From assembly GCA_016192455.1 (NCBI GenBank), contig JACPUC010000001.1:1-64000 (forward strand): a DNA stretch of 64,000 nucleotides, given 5' to 3'. Source of the DNA: Candidatus Tectimicrobiota bacterium (GTDB lineage Bacteria > JACPUC01). Positions 61,016 to 64,000 of the stretch are shown piece by piece (within the stretch, counting starts at the first letter, position 1; each line of letters opens with the position of its first letter). Under the pieces are notes generated by a model. The model was given only the letters and a program-made list of their open reading frames with translations. It was not told where the DNA came from and searched no databases. The position numbers were made by a program, and so were the translations under genes.

Positions 61016-62581
61016 TCAGGCGGCGCTGATCTCGCGCAGCTTGTAGCGCTGGATTTTGCCCGTTGCCGTCTTCGGCAGGTCCTTCACGAACTCGTACGAG
61101 CGTGGGTACTTGTAAGGAGCGAGGCGTTCGCGCAGGTGCTCGGTATACTGCTTGCCGGCGTCCGGCTGCGGCTGGAAGCCCTCCTTCAGGACCACGTAGG
61201 CTTTCGGCTTGATCAGCTTGTTGTCGTCTTCCTGCCCGATGACGGCGCATTCCAGCACCGAGGGGTGCTCGAGCAGGGCGTTCTCGATCTCGATGGGCGA
61301 CACCCAGATGCCGCCGACCTTCAACATATCGTCGGAGCGGCCGCAGAAGACGAAGTAGCCCTCTTCGTCGAGGTAGTACTTATCTCCCGTGATGATCCAT
61401 TCGCCGATCATCGTCGTCTTCGTCTTCTCGTGACGGTTCCAGTAGTAGGGCGCGGTGCTGTCGCCGCAAATCCAGAGGTTTCCGACCTCGCCGCGGGGCG
61501 CCTCGTTCCCCTGATCGTCGGCGATGCGGGCCCGATAGCCGGGGACGAGCTTGCCGCTGGCGCCGAGCTTGACGCTCCCCGGCTGGTTCGAGATGAAGAG
61601 GTGCAGCGCCTCGGTGGAGCCGATGCCGTCGACGATCTCCAGGCCGAAGCGCTCCTTCCAGCGCCGGTAGAGTTCCGGCGGCAGCGCCTCGCCGGCCGAG
61701 AAGCAGGTGCGCAGGGAGCCCAGGTCGTACTGCGCGGCATCCTTCACCTGCAGCATCATGGCGTACATCGTGGGCACGCTGAAGAAGACCGTCGGCTTGT
61801 AGCGGTCGATGACCTTGAACATGTCCTGCGGCAGGGGTCGGGCCGGCCAGAACACCGACGCGCCACCGATGCTGAAGGGATGGAAGAGGGCGTTTCCAAG
61901 TCCGTAGGCAAAGAAGAGCTTGGGGACGGAGAAGACGATGTCGTCCGCCCGGATGTCGTAGAGGAGTCGGCCGGCGGTGACGCAGCAGTGGTGCATGTCG
62001 TGCTGCAGGTGCACGACGCCCTTGGGAAACCCCGTGCTGCCGGAACTGTAGAGCCAGAACGCCATGTCGTCGCGGTGCGTCGGCGCCGGCTGAAGCTCGT
62101 CCGACTCGTTCTCGATCAGAGCCTGGAAGGAGAGGTGGCCGTCCGGCGCATCGCCGATGACGATGACATGCTTCAGGAAGGGAGAGCGGGCGAGCACCGG
62201 CTTCACTTCGGGGTAGACCTCGCGGCTGACGATGAGCGCCTGGGCGCGGCTGTCCGTGAGGAAGTACTCGTAGTCCTGCGAGCGCATGATGGTGTTGGCG
62301 GGGATGGGGATCGCCCCAATCTTGATGGCTCCCAGGAAGCTGGCAACGAACTCCGGGCAATCCAGCACCAGCATCAGGACGCGCTGCTCCATCACCAGCC
62401 CAAGCCTGCGCAGAGCGTTGCCGGTGCGGTTTGCGAGCCGCTGCAGGTCGCGATAGGTATAGGTTGCGTCCTGGTAGTAGACGGCGACCCTGTCACCACG
62501 TCCCTGGGCAACATGCTCATCCAGCAGTGGGACCGCCGCATTGAACTGCTCGGGGAGTTCCAACGATGTGTTCGTATCCAT
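61016..62581 (-). CDS. Benzoate-CoA ligase family protein
   Basis: 521 residues, adenylate-forming ligase of the benzoate/4-hydroxybenzoate-CoA ligase group. Motifs: YSSGSTGFPKGVVH (AMP loop), FSVPKLFFAYGLGN and GIGSTEALHLFISN, both typical of this group; GRSDDMLKVGGIWVSPIEIE, and the final catalytic Lys in KTATGKIQRYKLR. It makes aryl-CoA from an aromatic acid, ATP and CoA. ATG at 62581 follows GAGGTGAGCC. Together with UbiD and the molybdenum subunit it suggests anaerobic-type aromatic degradation. Confidence 0.93.
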   Translation of the reverse strand: MDTNTSLELPEQFNAAVPLLDEHVAQGRGDRVAVYYQDATYTYRDLQRLANRTGNALRRLGLVMEQRVLMLVLDCPEFVASFLGAIKIGAIPIPANTIMRSQDYEYFLTDSRAQALIVSREVYPEVKPVLARSPFLKHVIVIGDAPDGHLSFQALIENESDELQPAPTHRDDMAFWLYSSGSTGFPKGVVHLQHDMHHCCVTAGRLLYDIRADDIVFSVPKLFFAYGLGNALFHPFSIGGASVFWPARPLPQDMFKVIDRYKPTVFFSVPTMYAMMLQVKDAAQYDLGSLRTCFSAGEALPPELYRRWKERFGLEIVDGIGSTEALHLFISNQPGSVKLGASGKLVPGYRARIADDQGNEAPRGEVGNLWICGDSTAPYYWNRHEKTKTTMIGEWIITGDKYYLDEEGYFVFCGRSDDMLKVGGIWVSPIEIENALLEHPSVLECAVIGQEDDNKLIKPKAYVVLKEGFQPQPDAGKQYTEHLRERLAPYKYPRSYEFVKDLPKTATGKIQRYKLREISAA

Positions 62582-62999
62582 GGCTCACCTCGTCCTCATC
62601 GCGCGGCTGTCGCCTGGTCCAGCGGCAGCGCGCCGCGCCCGGCCCGCCTGGGCGTCGCAAGCAAACAGGCCGGCACAGGCAGGCACTGGCGCGAGCCGCC
62701 GAGCCTCCGCTCCCTCCGCAGCCGGCCAGGCGGCAGGGCTGAAGCGGGAGCAGGAGATCGAGCCGGCTCGGCAGGCGCGCGGTCCTCAGTCCTCCGCCGG
62801 GCATGCCGCCACCGCGCGCCGCTTGCGGGGATGCGCGCCCCGCGGCCACCCTGCCCGCCGGTTCCACCTTGTTGCGGCATGGCGCTGCTTTCACCTTCCT
62901 CGCCACGGCGCCGAGGCCCCGAGACACAGGCGACCGGCACTCCGCGCCGGGCTTGCCCGCGCGCTGGGCTCCCTCCAGCGGCCGCCCCTGCCGCCCGCC
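62582..62999. other. Intergenic, no gene seen
   Basis: 418 GC-rich bases with only shadow frames. It separates the CoA ligase from the Rid gene; no promoter was identified. Confidence 0.35.
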
Positions 63000-63395
63000 T
63001 CAGTCGATTGCGGCCACCGCCTCGATCTCGACGAGGAAATCGGGGTGGGCGAGCTGGCTGATCTCGACCAGGGTGCTCGTGGGGTAGTCGCGGGGAAAGT
63101 ACGCCTTGCGAAGGTCGCCGGTGTGTTGGCGAAAGGCGGGGAGGTCGGTGGTGAAGATGGTGAGCTTCGCAATGTCCCGCAGCGAGCCGCCGGCTCCCTC
63201 GACCGCGGTCTTGAGGTTCTCCATCACCTGGCGGGTCTGCGCGGCGATGTCTCCCTTGCCCACGAGCTTGCCCTGCGCATCGACGGCGGTTTGGCCGGCG
63301 ATAAAGACGAGCTTGCCGCTCGACACCTCGATGACCTGGGAGTAGTTGGCGATCGGCTTCGCCAAAGCATCAGGTTGACGGAACGTCAGCGCCAT
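63000..63395 (-). CDS. Rid family (RidA/YjgF-like) protein
   Basis: 131 residues with the YjgF fold signature: FIAGQTAVDAQGKLVGKGDI, then AQTRQVMENLKTAVEGAGGS and the final DFLVEIEAVAAID. True RidA enamine/imine deaminases have Arg before STV (R105); here the site is YPTSTLVEIS, with Thr, so it probably belongs to another Rid subgroup without that activity. ATG at 63395 follows AAGGAGCCCCC. Members often accompany catabolic pathways, which would suit the adjacent CoA ligase. Confidence 0.88.
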   Translation of the reverse strand: MALTFRQPDALAKPIANYSQVIEVSSGKLVFIAGQTAVDAQGKLVGKGDIAAQTRQVMENLKTAVEGAGGSLRDIAKLTIFTTDLPAFRQHTGDLRKAYFPRDYPTSTLVEISQLAHPDFLVEIEAVAAID

Positions 63396-63966
63396 GGGGG
63401 CTCCTTCGCGAGTTGAGAATTGACTCCACCTCTCCTCAGAGGCTGGCGCCGCGAAGGAGGAGAGGCGTTTCTCGCACGCTCTCCTCCGGCGACGGAAGGA
63501 CGGCCCAGCCGGAGGCGGGACCGAGGAACGAACGAGGTGAAACACAGGCCAATCCCGAAGCTCTCCTGCTCGGTTGCTCCAATGATGGCCTGCGGTGGTG
63601 TGTAGCGAAGGGCGGCGCTGTCGCTCCATCAGCGGAACTTCGTCGCCTCTCGAGGGGGGCGCTCCGGCGCGAGCCCCCCGGAGGCGAACGTCGTTTGGCG
63701 TTGCGATGGATGCTTGCCGTTCAACGTGGCGGACTCATTGCGCTGCCGTTCCATCCCTCTCTCAGGTTCGGTATCGAGGCTGGGGTTGCTTCGCCTCTCC
63801 TCCAACGCCGCACCGCGCGGCGCGGCTCCCGGCGCTGGTCTCACGGCGCGCTGCCGCCCTCAGCCGAGCGCAATCCTCTTCTGAGTCCATCCTGATGGTT
63901 GCGCGTACCATAGTTCAATGCGCTGGTTGTGTCAACCGAGCGGGCAGGATCACGGAGGAAGCGCAG
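63396..63966. other. Intergenic region, no supported gene
   Basis: 571 bases without a convincing gene. Near 63905-63925 the TACCAT string seen in other promoters here occurs again, facing the gene that starts at 63967. Confidence 0.35.
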
Positions 63967-64000
63967 TGATTGCGCCGCCGCGCCTGCGAGAGGCCGGCTG
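63967..64000 (+). CDS. Possible start of a gene cut by the window end
   Basis: GGAGGAAGCGCA is followed by GTG ATT GCG CCG CCG CGC (MIAPPRLREAG) running to the end of the window. The ribosome binding site is good, but only 11 codons are visible, so the product is unknown. Confidence 0.35.

Noticed and set aside
58009-61029. 1006-aa plus-strand frame across tRNA-Leu(CAA) and the molybdenum subunit
   Set aside because: It runs antisense through a tRNA and a well-supported enzyme; the translation has the biased composition of a shadow frame.
1-64000. CRISPR arrays
   Set aside because: No regularly spaced 24-40 bp repeats with unique spacers were seen; the repeats present are tandem, palindromic or att-like.

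Overview
The window is a GC-rich bacterial chromosome segment (only the 0.3-2.8 kb stretch and a few intergenic patches look AT-richer). No 16S or other rRNA is present, so the taxon cannot be fixed. The mix of NMT1- and LivK-type solute receptors, UbiD, aryl-CoA ligases, a xanthine-dehydrogenase-family subunit, a selenocysteine system and a cytoplasmic reductive-dehalogenase homologue suggests an uncultured soil or sediment bacterium of the Rokubacteria/NC10/Desulfobacterota sort. That is inference, not proof. Start codons are often GTG, with clear GGAGG-type ribosome binding sites.

Layout. 0.2-3.0 kb: tRNA-Leu(CAG) followed by a small island bounded by a perfect 33-bp repeat of the tRNA 3' end; its only gene is a long degenerate HD-domain protein. 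3.2-8.1 kb: TauE/SafE permease, a secreted repeat protein, UbiD decarboxylase. 8.9-14.8 kb: acyl-CoA dehydrogenase and a giant secreted protein with calcium-binding repeats. 14.9-18.5 kb: fused E1 and E2 of a 2-oxoacid dehydrogenase. 19-28.8 kb: NMT1 receptor, ACR3 arsenite pump, two metallo-beta-lactamase proteins, a UGA-containing redoxin, a MoxR/VWA pair, a Mug glycosylase and a PaaK-like ligase. 28.9-29.5 kb: a frameshifted phage terminase remnant beside tRNA-Val. 29.8-33.6 kb: thiolase, MarR regulator, reductive-dehalogenase homologue, HicAB. 33.8-40.5 kb: partial oligopeptide transporter, LivK receptor, LysR regulator. 40.6-44.1 kb: selB and selA. 44.5-50.1 kb: housekeeping run scpA-scpB-rluB, TPR protein, pgsA, AI-2E permease. 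50.1-54.8 kb: an HTH/sigma-region-4 chimera, riboflavin-kinase-like protein, HAD hydrolase, secreted nuclease-PDZ fusion, aspartic protease. 55-57.6 kb: overlapping operon of a pentapeptide-repeat nucleotidyl cyclase, MNT, HEPN and a second MNT. 58-63.4 kb: tRNA-Leu(CAA), xanthine-dehydrogenase-family subunit, benzoate-type CoA ligase, Rid protein.

How it fits together. The strongest functional link is internal. SelA and SelB are encoded about 18 kb from an extracytoplasmic redoxin whose first catalytic Cys is replaced by an in-frame UGA, followed by a bacterial SECIS-like hairpin, so the gene should be read as a selenoprotein. UbiD, the CoA ligases, acyl-CoA dehydrogenase and thiolase point to aromatic and acyl-CoA catabolism. 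MarR sits directly upstream of the dehalogenase homologue, with its own promoter and an operator-like palindrome. The most system-like unknown is the cyclase-MNT-HEPN-MNT operon, which joins a possible second-messenger enzyme to a toxin-antitoxin pair.
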